Positions 44,503 to 54,130 are shown, numbered from the stretch's first letter. The stretch is 64,000 bases of DNA from an uncultured Bacteroidota bacterium (GCA_903905065.1 CAIVEW010000004.1:1-64000), one strand, 5' to 3'. Numbers and translations: made by a program. The notes: a model not told the origin generated them from the letters alone.

Positions 44503-44976
44503 CTATTCGCCTTTATTTCCTTCCTGATTTTCGTGGAGGTCGCCGCCGAGGCTGTAGTAGTTGTTTTCTTCGTCTTCCTCGCCAATGTTTTCATCGTTAT
44601 CGTCGGCGCTGCTGCCAGGCACGTCAAGGTCTTCGCCGGTCATATCCATACTCAGGCTGCCTTTTTCATTAAGCGGGTCGCCGTCGTCGTCCACATTGTC
44701 CAGGGCTGATTGTTGCAGATTGATACTGTCCATGCTATCCATATTTTGTTCGGCGGCATCGAGCATACGCAGGTCTTCATCGGTCACATCTGCATCGGTG
44801 CCCGATACAAACCGGGTATCCGGGGCCTGGTTATCAAGGTTGTCGATTTTGTTGATTAATTTCTCTTCACCAGGCAGTTGTTGCTCCCCATTATTGTTGT
44901 TCGCCCTAGTAATGTCTTCACTGGCGGGGTAGTGTGGATAACCGGGTAGCGCTTCTTTTTTATTATTCTTTTCCAT
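44503..44976 (-). CDS. Acidic conserved hypothetical protein
   Basis: 157 aa, strongly acidic (many Asp, Glu and Asn), almost no aromatic residues and no signal peptide or membrane segment. TDEDLRMLDAAEQN and a final Asp/Glu/Asn-rich stretch suggest an intrinsically disordered protein. I know similar proteins in Bacteroidota only as hypothetical. Exact promoter box 17 nt upstream supports it as a real gene. Confidence 0.65.
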   Translation of the reverse strand: MEKNNKKEALPGYPHYPASEDITRANNNNGEQQLPGEEKLINKIDNLDNQAPDTRFVSGTDADVTDEDLRMLDAAEQNMDSMDSINLQQSALDNVDDDGDPLNEKGSLSMDMTGEDLDVPGSSADDNDENIGEEDEENNYYSLGGDLHENQEGNKGE

Positions 44977-44992
44977 TGGGGATTATTTACCA

Positions 44993-45000
44993 CAAAACTA
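44993..45000 (-). promoter_or_regulatory. Promoter -7 box (TAGTTTTG) for the acidic protein
   Basis: Exact TAnnTTTG on the minus strand, 16 nt before the ATG at 44976. Confidence 0.5.
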
Positions 45001-45048
45001 TAAAAGCCGTGCCGCGGGGGCGATGACAACGGTCAGTGGAAAAGATGA

Positions 45049-45738
45049 TCATAGTTTTGGCACCTTTCCGCCGGGATATTGTTTCCAGTCGATCCCTTTC
45101 CCCATGGTTCCCCTCAGTCGTTTCCAGAATGATTCGCTTTCAGTGATGGAAATAAAATTATTGGTAAAAGCAGAAGTAGGGTCTATCATTGGTGCCAGGT
45201 AGTTGTAGGCCGCAAGTGAATCTGTGTTCATTGGTAGATGCCATATATGTGTTTCGAAACGCTTTCGGGTAAAACTGCGCAACAAGGACGACTGAAATGG
45301 ATCGGTTGCCAATCCGATTGATTTAAACCGTTGTTCCCTGGCCAGCAGGTAGGAGTAATAAATGTTTTCTGTGCTGTGTCGTGCTTTTGTTTCGCAAAAT
45401 ATATGTGCCCGTGGTATACCCAATTGTTCGGCGTATAACCCCATAATGATACCTTCATAATACGGGCTGTAAACTGCCGAGCCCGAATAGATCACGTTGC
45501 GCGTGTAGCCATTTTTGTATAAAATGTATGACCAGATCACACGCCCTTTCATCACGGAGTCCCAGCTACCGTTATTAAATGGTATGCCGGGCACTATTAT
45601 AGCATCAAGCGGTTTAATGCTTTCTATTTTGGCCAGGTCTCTTACCGATGTTTTTTTAGCAGAGAGGCACCCTATTAGTTGGAGCAGCGTCATACAGATT
45701 AGTATGGTTGATAGTATTTTGGCTGGTTTCTTTTTCAC
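45049..45738 (-). CDS. YdcF/SanA-like DUF218 protein
   Basis: 229 aa starting at GTG (45736-45738), lipobox-like LIGC near residue 24, so possibly a lipoprotein. DUF218 features: DAIIVPGIPFNNGSWD, RNVIYSGSAVYSPYYEG, ARHSTENIYYSYLLA and LATDPFQSSLLRSFTRKR. The family binds SAM or acts in envelope functions (ElyC, SanA); exact role unknown. It lies 30 nt after the cyclase gene on the same strand, hinting at an operon with it. Confidence 0.78.
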   Translation of the reverse strand: MKKKPAKILSTILICMTLLQLIGCLSAKKTSVRDLAKIESIKPLDAIIVPGIPFNNGSWDSVMKGRVIWSYILYKNGYTRNVIYSGSAVYSPYYEGIIMGLYAEQLGIPRAHIFCETKARHSTENIYYSYLLAREQRFKSIGLATDPFQSSLLRSFTRKRFETHIWHLPMNTDSLAAYNYLAPMIDPTSAFTNNFISITESESFWKRLRGTMGKGIDWKQYPGGKVPKL

Positions 45739-45767
45739 CGGGTATGTTTATCTAAAGCAATAAAAAA

Positions 45768-47207
45768 TCATACTGTTTCCGGTAAAATACCGGGGTCTCC
45801 GTTATTTTTCCCGTTCACAAAATACATCTCCATTTCGCCTTTGTTCTTGGCTTCGATCTTGCCGCGATACTCACAATTGAAATAATCCTTCACCAGCTCA
45901 AACGTAGCGCCCGATATGTTGATCCGGCCAGGAATGGAGTTTTGCTCCATTCTGGCGGCAACATTCACAGCGTCGCCCCAGATGTCATACTGGAATTTGT
46001 GTTTGCCTACTACTCCTGCTACTACCGGGCCTGTATGCATACCCACTCTTATTTTGAACAGGTGGTTATCCTGCTGGTCCATATATCGCATTATTTCTAT
46101 GGCAGCGTTCAGCACATCTATAGGGTTAGTCTGATTTACGGTAGGGAGGCCCCCGGCACACATATAGGCATCACCTATTGTCTTTATTTTCTCAACGCCA
46201 TACTTCAAAGTGATCTCGTCAAATGCCCGGAAATACTTATCGACTTTCAACACCAGGTCTTCAGCTTTCAGGGATTCAGCAATCTGTGTGAAACCTACGA
46301 AATCGGTAAACATTACCGTCACGAGGTCGTATTTGCGGCTTCTGGTAAAACCCTCCTTGAGCAACTCCCGCGCAGCCTCTTCAGGCAGAATGTTCAGCAA
46401 GAGTGCCTCAGATCTTTTTTTCTCCTCCTCTATCATTTCATTGCGCCTGGCAATCTCATCAAAACTGTTCTTTAGTTCCACATTCCTGAGCCGGAATATT
46501 TCCATATCGCGTTCCTTTACTTCCAATTGGCGCTGCAACTCAGCTTGTTCCATCGCTTTTTCTGCCAGGTACAATGCTCTGTTGCGCTCCAATATTATGG
46601 CTTCTGTCTTTTGAACGGCAAATGTCAGGAAGAAGCCCCAGGTGGCCATGAACATGAAGCACACAATAATGTTGGAATAGTTGAATCCATTCTGCGCCAG
46701 AGGGCTAAGTGTATAGACCGGCGGCAAGTTTTTAACATTGATCTCAAGAAACAGGTAGCTTGTAACACATATCAGTGAGAGCAGACCTTTTATCAACCAA
46801 CTGGTATCATGTTTCAGGAACGGGAACAGAGAGATTGCTACTATGAAATATTGGAATCCCGAGTTCCAACCCAATAGATATACAGAAAGGATCTGGTATG
46901 CAATTATCTCAGACATCCCAATTATCATCGCGGTGCCATGTTTTCCTTTCCTGTTGAATACTATTGCTGTTGCGTGGCATGCGATACTGATCAACTGCAC
47001 CCACATCAGGGTATATATGCCGAGGCTAAAAAACACCCACAGCCATATAGCGTGTACTCCCCAGGCCAGCGTGTACAGGATATTAGATATAATGTAGAAC
47101 CGATAATGATCGATGGATATGGCTTGCGGAATGGTATCAAAATGCCGGTATATGCGCACCAGGACACGCACCATAATATTATTGGCAAGCCTTTCCCTTA
47201 AAGTCAT
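45768..47207 (-). CDS. Membrane-bound class III adenylate cyclase
   Basis: 479 aa. Six predicted membrane segments in the first 200 residues, a coiled coil (about 205-275, AEKAMEQAELQRQLEVKERDMEIF), then the cyclase catalytic domain: VMFTDFVGFT and KTIGDAYMCAGG supply the two metal-binding Asp; the Lys before TIGD and Asp of YDIWGDAVN are the adenine-selecting residues, so ATP rather than GTP is likely the substrate. Makes cAMP; a Crp/Fnr-type regulator is encoded at 61628 but a link is not shown. A promoter box sits 4 nt before the ATG, so the transcript would be leaderless or start at the Met 11 codons inside. Confidence 0.88.
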   Translation of the reverse strand: MTLRERLANNIMVRVLVRIYRHFDTIPQAISIDHYRFYIISNILYTLAWGVHAIWLWVFFSLGIYTLMWVQLISIACHATAIVFNRKGKHGTAMIIGMSEIIAYQILSVYLLGWNSGFQYFIVAISLFPFLKHDTSWLIKGLLSLICVTSYLFLEINVKNLPPVYTLSPLAQNGFNYSNIIVCFMFMATWGFFLTFAVQKTEAIILERNRALYLAEKAMEQAELQRQLEVKERDMEIFRLRNVELKNSFDEIARRNEMIEEEKKRSEALLLNILPEEAARELLKEGFTRSRKYDLVTVMFTDFVGFTQIAESLKAEDLVLKVDKYFRAFDEITLKYGVEKIKTIGDAYMCAGGLPTVNQTNPIDVLNAAIEIMRYMDQQDNHLFKIRVGMHTGPVVAGVVGKHKFQYDIWGDAVNVAARMEQNSIPGRINISGATFELVKDYFNCEYRGKIEAKNKGEMEMYFVNGKNNGDPGILPETV

Positions 47208-47211
47208 TTGC

Positions 47212-47219
47212 CAAAAATA
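47212..47219 (-). promoter_or_regulatory. Promoter -7 box (TATTTTTG) abutting the cyclase start
   Basis: Exact TAnnTTTG on the minus strand ending 4 nt before the ATG at 47207. Confidence 0.5.
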
Positions 47220-47249
47220 GCGAAAAACCTTTCTATGTGCACAGATGGA

Positions 47250-49868
47250 CTATTTTCTGTACTGCTTGACGATTCCCTTCATTTCATTCAGTTTCATCAG
47301 CGCTTCTACGGGTGTCAGCGTATTGATGTCTGTGTCTTCCAATAGCTGCTGGATGCGGCGGATATCTTCAGTAACTCCGTCGAAAATATTGAGCTGGAAC
47401 TGTGCTGCGGGTTTTATGCTTTTTACTTTTTCTGCTGTGCTGCCAGTATTAGCGTGTTTCTCTTCCAGTTGGGTGAGTATTTCATTCGCCCGGTCAAGGA
47501 GCCTGGGGGGCATACCTGCCATGCGTGCTACCTGGATACCGAAACTATGGCGGCTGCCGCCAGGAGCCAGTTTGCGGAGGAAGATCACTTTATTACCTGT
47601 CTCCTTGTGGGTGATATGATAATTGCGCACGCGAGGCAACTGGTGTTCGAGTTCGTTCAGCTCATGATAGTGTGTGGCAAATAGGGTCTTGGGCCGGGTG
47701 GTAGTATTGTGGAGGTGCTCGACAATAGACCACGCAAGCGAAATGCCGTCATATGTGCTGGTGCCACGTCCTATCTCATCGAGCAGCACCAGGCTACGCT
47801 CACTGAGGTTGTTAATTATGCTTGCAGTCTCATTCATCTCCACCATGAAGGTGCTCTCGCCGCCACTGAGGTTGTCGGACGCACCAACACGGGTAAATAT
47901 CTTATCCGTTAGGCCTATGGTTGCTTCATCGGCCGGCACGAAACTGCCCATGTGCGCCATGAGTGTTATGATCGCCGTTTGTCGTAACAATGCCGACTTG
48001 CCGCTCATGTTGGGACCCGTCAGGATGATGACCTGTTGTTCCGACTTGTCGAGCGTAGTATCATTGGCTATATAAGATTCTCCCGGTGGTAGTTGCTGCT
48101 CTATTACCGGATGCCGGCCTGCTTTTATGTTCAGCACGGGCTCATTGACCAGGGTAGGCCGATGGTAACCATAAGTGCGGGCATTATAGGCAAAACATAT
48201 GAGGCAGTCTAGCTGGGCAATGATATGCGCATTGTTTTGGATAGCTGAAATAAAGGGCTCTATGCTTACCAGTAGTTTCTGGTATAGATCCATTTCTATA
48301 GTCAGTATTTTTTCTTCAGCGCCGAGTATCTGTTCCTCATATTCCTTTAGCTCCGGTGTTATATAGCGCTCGGCATTGGCCAACGTTTGTTTGCGTATCC
48401 AGTCGACAGGCACCTTGTCCTTATGTGTATGGGTTACTTCAAGATAGTAACCGAAAACATTATTGTAAGATATTTTTAGAGATGAAATGCCGGTACGTTG
48501 CGTTTCCTGCTGCTGTATCTGCAGCAAGAATTCTTTCCCGCTCCTTGATATTTTTCGCAAGTGGTCCAGTTCTTCAGAGAGTCCTTCCCGCATCATGCCG
48601 CCTTTGCTCGCCAGGGCCGGTGCTTCATCTACAATTGATTTTATTATCCGCTCGCGCAGTTCATTCAGCGGCTGCACCGGCTCCGCTATTTTTTGCAGCG
48701 CCTCATCTCCGGAGTTTATGCACAATGTCCGCATCTCTGCCATAAAGTGCAGGCTACGTGCCAGTTGCAGCACCTCGCGTGGATTGGCTTTTTTCAGGGG
48801 GATTTTCCCTATCAATCTTTCTACATCGCCTATTTGTTTTACAAGATGAGTTAGGGCGTGATTGAGGTTTTGATCGAGGATAAAATGGCTTACAAGATCC
48901 AGCCGTTGTTCAATACGGTGCTGGTCAAATAAGGGAAATATCAGCCAGCGTTTCATGAGGCGCGCCCCCATGGGGGTATGTGTATGGTCTATTGCCTGCA
49001 GCAGGTTTGTGCCTTGTTCGTAGCTGCTATGGACGAGCTCCAGGTTGCGTATGGTAAAGCGATCCATCCACAGGAAGTCGGTGGCCACGATACGCTGCAG
49101 GGAATTGATATGCTGCAGATTGGCGTGTTCCGTATCCTTCAAATAATGGATAGCCACGCCGCATGCTATAGTGGCGGCTTTCAGGTCTTCTATGCCATAA
49201 CCTTTGAGTGACTGAGTTTGAAAATGCTGTAGCAGCAGGTCGTAACAATATTGTTCACGAAACACCCATTCATCAAGCTGGAATGTATATACTTTGTTGT
49301 CGAACTGCTCCTTGTATCGTTTTAGTTGCGACTTAGATAGGATAATCTCTGATGGTGAAAAGCTTTGCAGCAGCTTATCCATATACTCGATATTTCCCTC
49401 AGCAGCGTAAAACTCTCCGGTGGTAATGTCAAGAAAGGCCACGCCGCAAACAGTGTCACCGAGGTGCAGGGCGGCAAGAAAATTATTGGTCTTGTTCTCG
49501 AGTAGCTTGTCGCTTGTTGCTACGCCGGGTGTCACTAATTCTGTAACTCCGCGTTTCACAATGCCCTTGGTCAGTTTGGGGTCTTCGAGCTGATCACAAA
49601 TTGCTACACGGTAGCCCGCCTTTACCAATTTATGCAGGTAAGTCTCTAATGAGTGGTGCGGAAAACCGGCAAGGTCTACAGACGATGCTGAGCCGTTGGA
49701 GCGCTTGGTAAGTGTGATGCCCAATACGCGTGAAGCGATATGTGCATCTTCATTAAAAGTCTCATAAAAATCGCCTACGCGAAACAATAATACTGCATCG
49801 GGATATTTTGCCTTAATATCCTTATGTTGCTTCATTAAAGGGGTTTCCGTAAGTTTCTCTTTAGCCAC
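47250..49868 (-). CDS. mutS: DNA mismatch repair protein MutS
   Basis: 872 aa, full length. The mismatch-recognition domain has RVGDFYETF (Phe and Glu that wedge into the mismatch). The ATPase has Walker A GPNMSGKS at about 617-624, SGGESTF, DEIGRGTSTYDG (Walker B) and the helix-turn-helix end. The C-terminal tail includes NIFDGVTEDIRR. It finds mismatches and recruits MutL (not in this window). A promoter box lies 4 nt before the ATG. Confidence 0.96.
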   Translation of the reverse strand: MAKEKLTETPLMKQHKDIKAKYPDAVLLFRVGDFYETFNEDAHIASRVLGITLTKRSNGSASSVDLAGFPHHSLETYLHKLVKAGYRVAICDQLEDPKLTKGIVKRGVTELVTPGVATSDKLLENKTNNFLAALHLGDTVCGVAFLDITTGEFYAAEGNIEYMDKLLQSFSPSEIILSKSQLKRYKEQFDNKVYTFQLDEWVFREQYCYDLLLQHFQTQSLKGYGIEDLKAATIACGVAIHYLKDTEHANLQHINSLQRIVATDFLWMDRFTIRNLELVHSSYEQGTNLLQAIDHTHTPMGARLMKRWLIFPLFDQHRIEQRLDLVSHFILDQNLNHALTHLVKQIGDVERLIGKIPLKKANPREVLQLARSLHFMAEMRTLCINSGDEALQKIAEPVQPLNELRERIIKSIVDEAPALASKGGMMREGLSEELDHLRKISRSGKEFLLQIQQQETQRTGISSLKISYNNVFGYYLEVTHTHKDKVPVDWIRKQTLANAERYITPELKEYEEQILGAEEKILTIEMDLYQKLLVSIEPFISAIQNNAHIIAQLDCLICFAYNARTYGYHRPTLVNEPVLNIKAGRHPVIEQQLPPGESYIANDTTLDKSEQQVIILTGPNMSGKSALLRQTAIITLMAHMGSFVPADEATIGLTDKIFTRVGASDNLSGGESTFMVEMNETASIINNLSERSLVLLDEIGRGTSTYDGISLAWSIVEHLHNTTTRPKTLFATHYHELNELEHQLPRVRNYHITHKETGNKVIFLRKLAPGGSRHSFGIQVARMAGMPPRLLDRANEILTQLEEKHANTGSTAEKVKSIKPAAQFQLNIFDGVTEDIRRIQQLLEDTDINTLTPVEALMKLNEMKGIVKQYRK

Positions 49869-49872
49869 CTTA

Positions 49873-49880
49873 CAAATATA
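49873..49880 (-). promoter_or_regulatory. Promoter -7 box (TATATTTG) abutting mutS
   Basis: Exact TAnnTTTG on the minus strand, ending 4 nt before the mutS ATG; predicts a leaderless mRNA. Confidence 0.55.
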
Positions 49881-50001
49881 ATTGCTTTACGTCTGGCTGA
49901 AACGGTTAATTGTATGGGGTGTTGGGGGAGTGTGGATAAGTAATCAAACAAAACGAGCGCACCCATGCGTCAGGTCGAAAAGACGTACCGGCATTTGGTA
50001 T

Positions 50002-51657
50002 CTACTTCTTCACCTTTATCAAAAAATCCTTGGTCACTTTAATATCTCCTTTGGCTGCCCATGGTATATGCTGCCACTCAGCTGTTGGTTTTATGATTGC
50101 TGTGGTTGCATCGTCTGCAGTTACGGTTATGGGCAGTGTAAAATCCGTTACAATGTTGTTGAACTTATAATTCATTTCATCGTTTTTTATGGTATACTCT
50201 AATTGCGGGATCTTAGTAGTGCGCAAATACTGGTTGAAGAATGCGGTAAGGTTGAGTCCCGTGTGCCAGCTGATCTGACCTTCGATAGTTTGTGTTGTTA
50301 CTGTCTGATGGTAATTATCTTTACTTAATCCCCGGAGCATCAGCCTGAATTTTTCGTCGTCGTTGGTCATTACCCTGATCATGTACATAATGGCAGCGCC
50401 CTTATCGTACATGTCATTGGAGCCTTCCTCATTGACGACATAATCGCCAATGATGGGTTTGTCATTGTGTATATTTAACCATTCCCCGCGACAAAATTTT
50501 TGACCCTTTTCCTTGCCCGCCATGCACTCTTCAAACAAGGATTCAGAATAGGTAGTGATGCCTTCATGTATCCAGTTGTCGGCCATGTCTCTTGCAGTTA
50601 CATTGTTGCCAAACCATTCATGGCCGCTTTCATGGACGATAATGTAGTCAAAGTCCATTCCGAGGCCGGTAAACGACCGGTCAAAGCCCATATAGCCCAT
50701 TTTGTAGCCATTGCCATATGCCACCGCCCCTTGGTGTTCCATGCCCAGGTAGGGGGCATCCACCAGTTTGTAGCCATCTTCATAAAAAGGGTAAGGTCCC
50801 ATCCAGTATTCAAAGCAATGAAGCATAGGCTTCACCACTTCAAATTGTTTCTTCGCTCGTGCCTCATTGTAACGCAATACCCAGAAATTCAGGTTTAGCG
50901 GCCCTTTTTCTCCCATCAGCGTATCCTGCCAGTGCACATAGTCGCCGATATAGAACGTAACATCATAATTATTAATTGGGTTTACAATGCCCCACGAGTA
51001 AGTCTGCATATCGTCGTTCTCGCTTACAAGTAGTAGCTTGCCATTGCTTACTGCTTTAAGGCCTTTCGGCACTTTGAAGGCGACATTCATACCATTGTCG
51101 GGCTCATCCCATTGTGCGTCCTTGCAGGGCCACCACACGCTCGCACCCAGGCCCTGGCAGGAAACAGCAATCCAGGGGCTGCCCGCGGTGTCCTTTGTCC
51201 AGGTGAAACCACCGTCCCAGGGAGGGTTTACGGCGGCCCGCGGCTTGCCGTGATAGTAAACAACTAAGTTCTTCGTCTCCCCCTGCTTCCAATCGGAAAA
51301 GCGATCGAGCAGCCACCAGGCATTACCTTCTCTTTTAAAATTAACCAGGTGCCGGAACTCGCTGTCATCCGTGCGGATCGTCAACTCCACGCTGTCCATC
51401 AGCATCGGCTCCTGCAAGTCTATCTGCATAGAGTCCACTGGCTTTTTCGTTACCGACAGTGAAATAGTATTCTGACCGGAGATGCTTTTTGTTGCGGTGT
51501 CAAATTCTACGATCAGGTCGTAGTACTTCACATCCCACCAGTTGCGGCCACGACCGTTACTGCCGCGCAATGTATCGGCATGGGTATAAGCAAACGTGGT
51601 ATTTGCAGAGAGCAAATACCACGTTATTAATAGGATCGTTGTTGTTTTCTTTATCAT
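50002..51657 (-). CDS. Exported M1-family (gluzincin) aminopeptidase
   Basis: 551 aa, signal peptide to about residue 23. M1 N-terminal beta domain, then MEHQGAVAYGNG (GAMEN-like exopeptidase loop, here GMEHQ), zinc site HESGHEWFGN (HExxH) with the downstream Glu in HEGITTYSESLFE. Shorter than classical M1 enzymes and without their C-terminal helical domain. Likely a periplasmic zinc aminopeptidase. Its ATG overlaps the stop of the upstream FKBP gene as TAATG (51655-51659), so translation is coupled. Confidence 0.88.
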   Translation of the reverse strand: MIKKTTTILLITWYLLSANTTFAYTHADTLRGSNGRGRNWWDVKYYDLIVEFDTATKSISGQNTISLSVTKKPVDSMQIDLQEPMLMDSVELTIRTDDSEFRHLVNFKREGNAWWLLDRFSDWKQGETKNLVVYYHGKPRAAVNPPWDGGFTWTKDTAGSPWIAVSCQGLGASVWWPCKDAQWDEPDNGMNVAFKVPKGLKAVSNGKLLLVSENDDMQTYSWGIVNPINNYDVTFYIGDYVHWQDTLMGEKGPLNLNFWVLRYNEARAKKQFEVVKPMLHCFEYWMGPYPFYEDGYKLVDAPYLGMEHQGAVAYGNGYKMGYMGFDRSFTGLGMDFDYIIVHESGHEWFGNNVTARDMADNWIHEGITTYSESLFEECMAGKEKGQKFCRGEWLNIHNDKPIIGDYVVNEEGSNDMYDKGAAIMYMIRVMTNDDEKFRLMLRGLSKDNYHQTVTTQTIEGQISWHTGLNLTAFFNQYLRTTKIPQLEYTIKNDEMNYKFNNIVTDFTLPITVTADDATTAIIKPTAEWQHIPWAAKGDIKVTKDFLIKVKK

Positions 51658-53072
51658 TATTGAATGTCGACTACTTCCACATCAAAGATAAGGATTGAAT
51701 TCGGAGGTATTGATCCGCCGGCCCCTCTTTCTCCATAAGCCAGGAACGAAGGGAGGTAGAATGTGCCCCTGCTGCCTTTCTTCAGCAGCTGAACACCTTC
51801 ATCCCACCCAGCTATGACCTGGTGCTGGCCAAGTGCAAATGTAAAAGGTGCTTTGCCCGGAGTGGCGGTATAGGTTGAGTCCATATTTGAATCGAATACT
51901 TTTCCGTTGAGCAGTTTTCCAAGATAGTGCATGGTTACCTTCTGGCCCGGTTTCGCATTTTCACCGGTTCCTTCCTTGCTGATGGTATAATACATTCCCG
52001 ATTCTGTTTTAGTGGCCTGTATGTTATGCTTGGCAAAATATTCTTTCAAGTCACGGTCTTCGTTCAGCTTTTGCATTGCCATTTTCCCCTCGGACTCTTT
52101 CTTTTGCTGCTCAGCCTTTGCCTGGGCCGCTTTTTTCGCTTCTTCGGCGGTCATCACATCCGTGATCGTAACATCGAAAATGAGAATCGCGTTTGCTGGT
52201 ATCGGGTTGTGTTCCTGCGGTCCGTAAGCGAGGCCTGAGGGAATGAAAAATGTTGCTTTTGAGCCTTTTTTCAACAGTTGCAAGCCTTCATCCCATCCTT
52301 TTATCACGTGGCCTTTTCCCACCTCCAGGGTGAAAGCCTCCACGTGATGGTATGCGGAATCTTCATTCGAATCAAACACTTTGCCGTCGATGAGTTTCCC
52401 GGTATAGTTCACACTCACCGATTGACCTGCTTGAATTTTTTCTCCGGTGCCTTCTTTCGAGATGACATAATATAAGCCCGATGCCGTTTTCATCGGCTTG
52501 AGGTTATTTTTAGCAAAGTACTGCTGCAGTTCTTTGTCATCAATTCCCTTTTGCTCAGCATTCTTTTTTTCCGTTTCTTTCTTTTCTTCTGCATCTGTTC
52601 TCACAGACACAAGAGCGACATCCCACTCTACTATCTGGCCGGCCTTCATGCCCGGAGGCGCCTGGCCACCACTTTTTATCAACGTGTCAACGGGTAGCCT
52701 GAATATGGCACTGTCGCCGGCTACCATCAGCATAAAGCCTTCCACCGGGTCACCTTTGAATTTAGGTGCCACAATAGCATATGGAACAGGCTTTTCACCA
52801 TACATTTTCCGGGAATCAAAAGTCACACTGTCTCCCACAACCACGTGAATATACATTTCAATATGATCGGTTACAGCCGGCTTTTTCTTTCCCGTGCCGT
52901 GCTTTACAATTTTGTACTGCAGGCCACTCTTAAGCTTTGTAAAGCCGGGAGTGTTTTTAGGCGCGGTGGTCGTCTTTTTGACAGGAGCAGCTTTCTTCTG
53001 TGCGAATGCTGCAGGGCCTACGCCCAGCACAAGCATAGATGATGCCAGGGCTATTTTACTGAAATTTTTCAT
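51657..53072 (-). CDS. Exported FKBP-type peptidylprolyl isomerase with three FKBP-like modules
   Basis: 471 aa, signal peptide to about residue 24 (AFAQ). A degenerate FKBP-like module (about 45-155, YKIVKHGTG, but no GWDEG loop), then two typical FKBP domains (about 195-308 and 355-470) each with SVNYTGKLIDGKVFDSN / TMHYLGKLLNGKVFDSN, (I/A)GWDEG(L/V)QLLKKGS and YGxx...PPNS/IPANAILIFDV. Catalyses proline isomerisation in the periplasm. Linker is Lys/Ala/Glu-rich. Coupled to the M1 peptidase downstream; followed on the same strand by a second FKBP lipoprotein gene upstream (44 nt). Confidence 0.92.
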   Translation of the reverse strand: MKNFSKIALASSMLVLGVGPAAFAQKKAAPVKKTTTAPKNTPGFTKLKSGLQYKIVKHGTGKKKPAVTDHIEMYIHVVVGDSVTFDSRKMYGEKPVPYAIVAPKFKGDPVEGFMLMVAGDSAIFRLPVDTLIKSGGQAPPGMKAGQIVEWDVALVSVRTDAEEKKETEKKNAEQKGIDDKELQQYFAKNNLKPMKTASGLYYVISKEGTGEKIQAGQSVSVNYTGKLIDGKVFDSNEDSAYHHVEAFTLEVGKGHVIKGWDEGLQLLKKGSKATFFIPSGLAYGPQEHNPIPANAILIFDVTITDVMTAEEAKKAAQAKAEQQKKESEGKMAMQKLNEDRDLKEYFAKHNIQATKTESGMYYTISKEGTGENAKPGQKVTMHYLGKLLNGKVFDSNMDSTYTATPGKAPFTFALGQHQVIAGWDEGVQLLKKGSRGTFYLPSFLAYGERGAGGSIPPNSILIFDVEVVDIQ

Positions 53073-53116
53073 TGAATCTGTTTTGTTGTTATTGCAGTTT
53101 ATTAATGAAACAAAAA

Positions 53117-54130
53117 CTATTTAGCAGGTTTTGGCGCGGGCATTTGCCTTGGCATCGCACCCTGTGCAGGAGCATCAGCTACATCCATAACCTCGATCTC
53201 AAAAAGCATGATAGCGTTTGGCGCAATATCCGGGCTAGGGCTATGCTCTCCATAGGCCAGCGGAGAAGGCAGGTAAAGTGTCGCTTTGCTTCCTTTTTTC
53301 AACAGGGCAGTTCCTTCATCTACGCCTGGTATCATCTGGCCCTGGCCAACGGTGAATTTAAGCAACGCGCCATCGTGATGATTTTTCTGAGCAACTTCCA
53401 TATCTACGTTCGAGTCGAAAGTTTTGCCGTCTAGCGTTTTACCCGTGTATTTCAGACTTGCAACCTGGCCAGCTTTTATCTGTGCACCGCTGCCTGGCTT
53501 CTGGATAGTATAGTATAAACCTGACGCAGTTTTTTCGGCTTTGATGTTGTTCTTAGCAAAGTAGTCCTGCAGCATCTTATCGTCTATTGGCATTTGCTGC
53601 TCCGCCTTAGCTTTAGCTTCAGCCATCATTTTTTCCTGCTGCTCCTGCTGTTTTTTTTGCGCTTCTTCCTGGCTCATTACAGACACCATGCTTAGGTTGA
53701 CCGTGATTTTGTTACCAGCTTTCAACCAAGATGGTAGACGCATTCTCTGCTCGGGTGGAATCGAGAGCAACAATGTGTCGCAAGATATGTGCACAATAGC
53801 GCTATCTCCGGCAGACAAAAACTGGAACACGGATTGGAATTGACCAGTTTGTTTAACTTCCTGAACACGCGTCATCTGCGGCCTGCCTTGAGTATAGGTG
53901 TTACCTACTTCCAGGGGATTCGTTTTTTTGGTTACAGGGTCCAAAGTGTCCACCTTGGCGATAAGGTTATATTCAATAACGTCGCCTATTTTGGCCATCT
54001 TGCCTTTACCGTGTTTTACGATCTTGTACTCAACGCCATGTGTTTTTTTAAAATCACCACCGCTGTTACACCCTGTGTTGCCAATGATAGCTGCGCCTAT
54101 TAACGCAATCGCAAGAATTCTTTTTATCAT
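53117..54130 (-). CDS. FKBP-type peptidylprolyl isomerase lipoprotein
   Basis: 337 aa, lipobox (GNTGC, Cys21). A degenerate FKBP-like N-terminal module (about 30-155, YKIVKHGKG, no GWDEG) precedes a Lys/Gln-rich linker (QEEAQKKQQEQQEKMMAEAKAKAEQ) and one standard FKBP domain (about 195-320): SLKYTGKTLDGKTFDSN, PGVDEGTALLKKGS, YGEHSPSPDIAPNAIMLFEI. The linker looks like a coiled coil. Paralogous in plan to the neighbouring 471-aa protein. Confidence 0.9.
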   Translation of the reverse strand: MIKRILAIALIGAAIIGNTGCNSGGDFKKTHGVEYKIVKHGKGKMAKIGDVIEYNLIAKVDTLDPVTKKTNPLEVGNTYTQGRPQMTRVQEVKQTGQFQSVFQFLSAGDSAIVHISCDTLLLSIPPEQRMRLPSWLKAGNKITVNLSMVSVMSQEEAQKKQQEQQEKMMAEAKAKAEQQMPIDDKMLQDYFAKNNIKAEKTASGLYYTIQKPGSGAQIKAGQVASLKYTGKTLDGKTFDSNVDMEVAQKNHHDGALLKFTVGQGQMIPGVDEGTALLKKGSKATLYLPSPLAYGEHSPSPDIAPNAIMLFEIEVMDVADAPAQGAMPRQMPAPKPAK

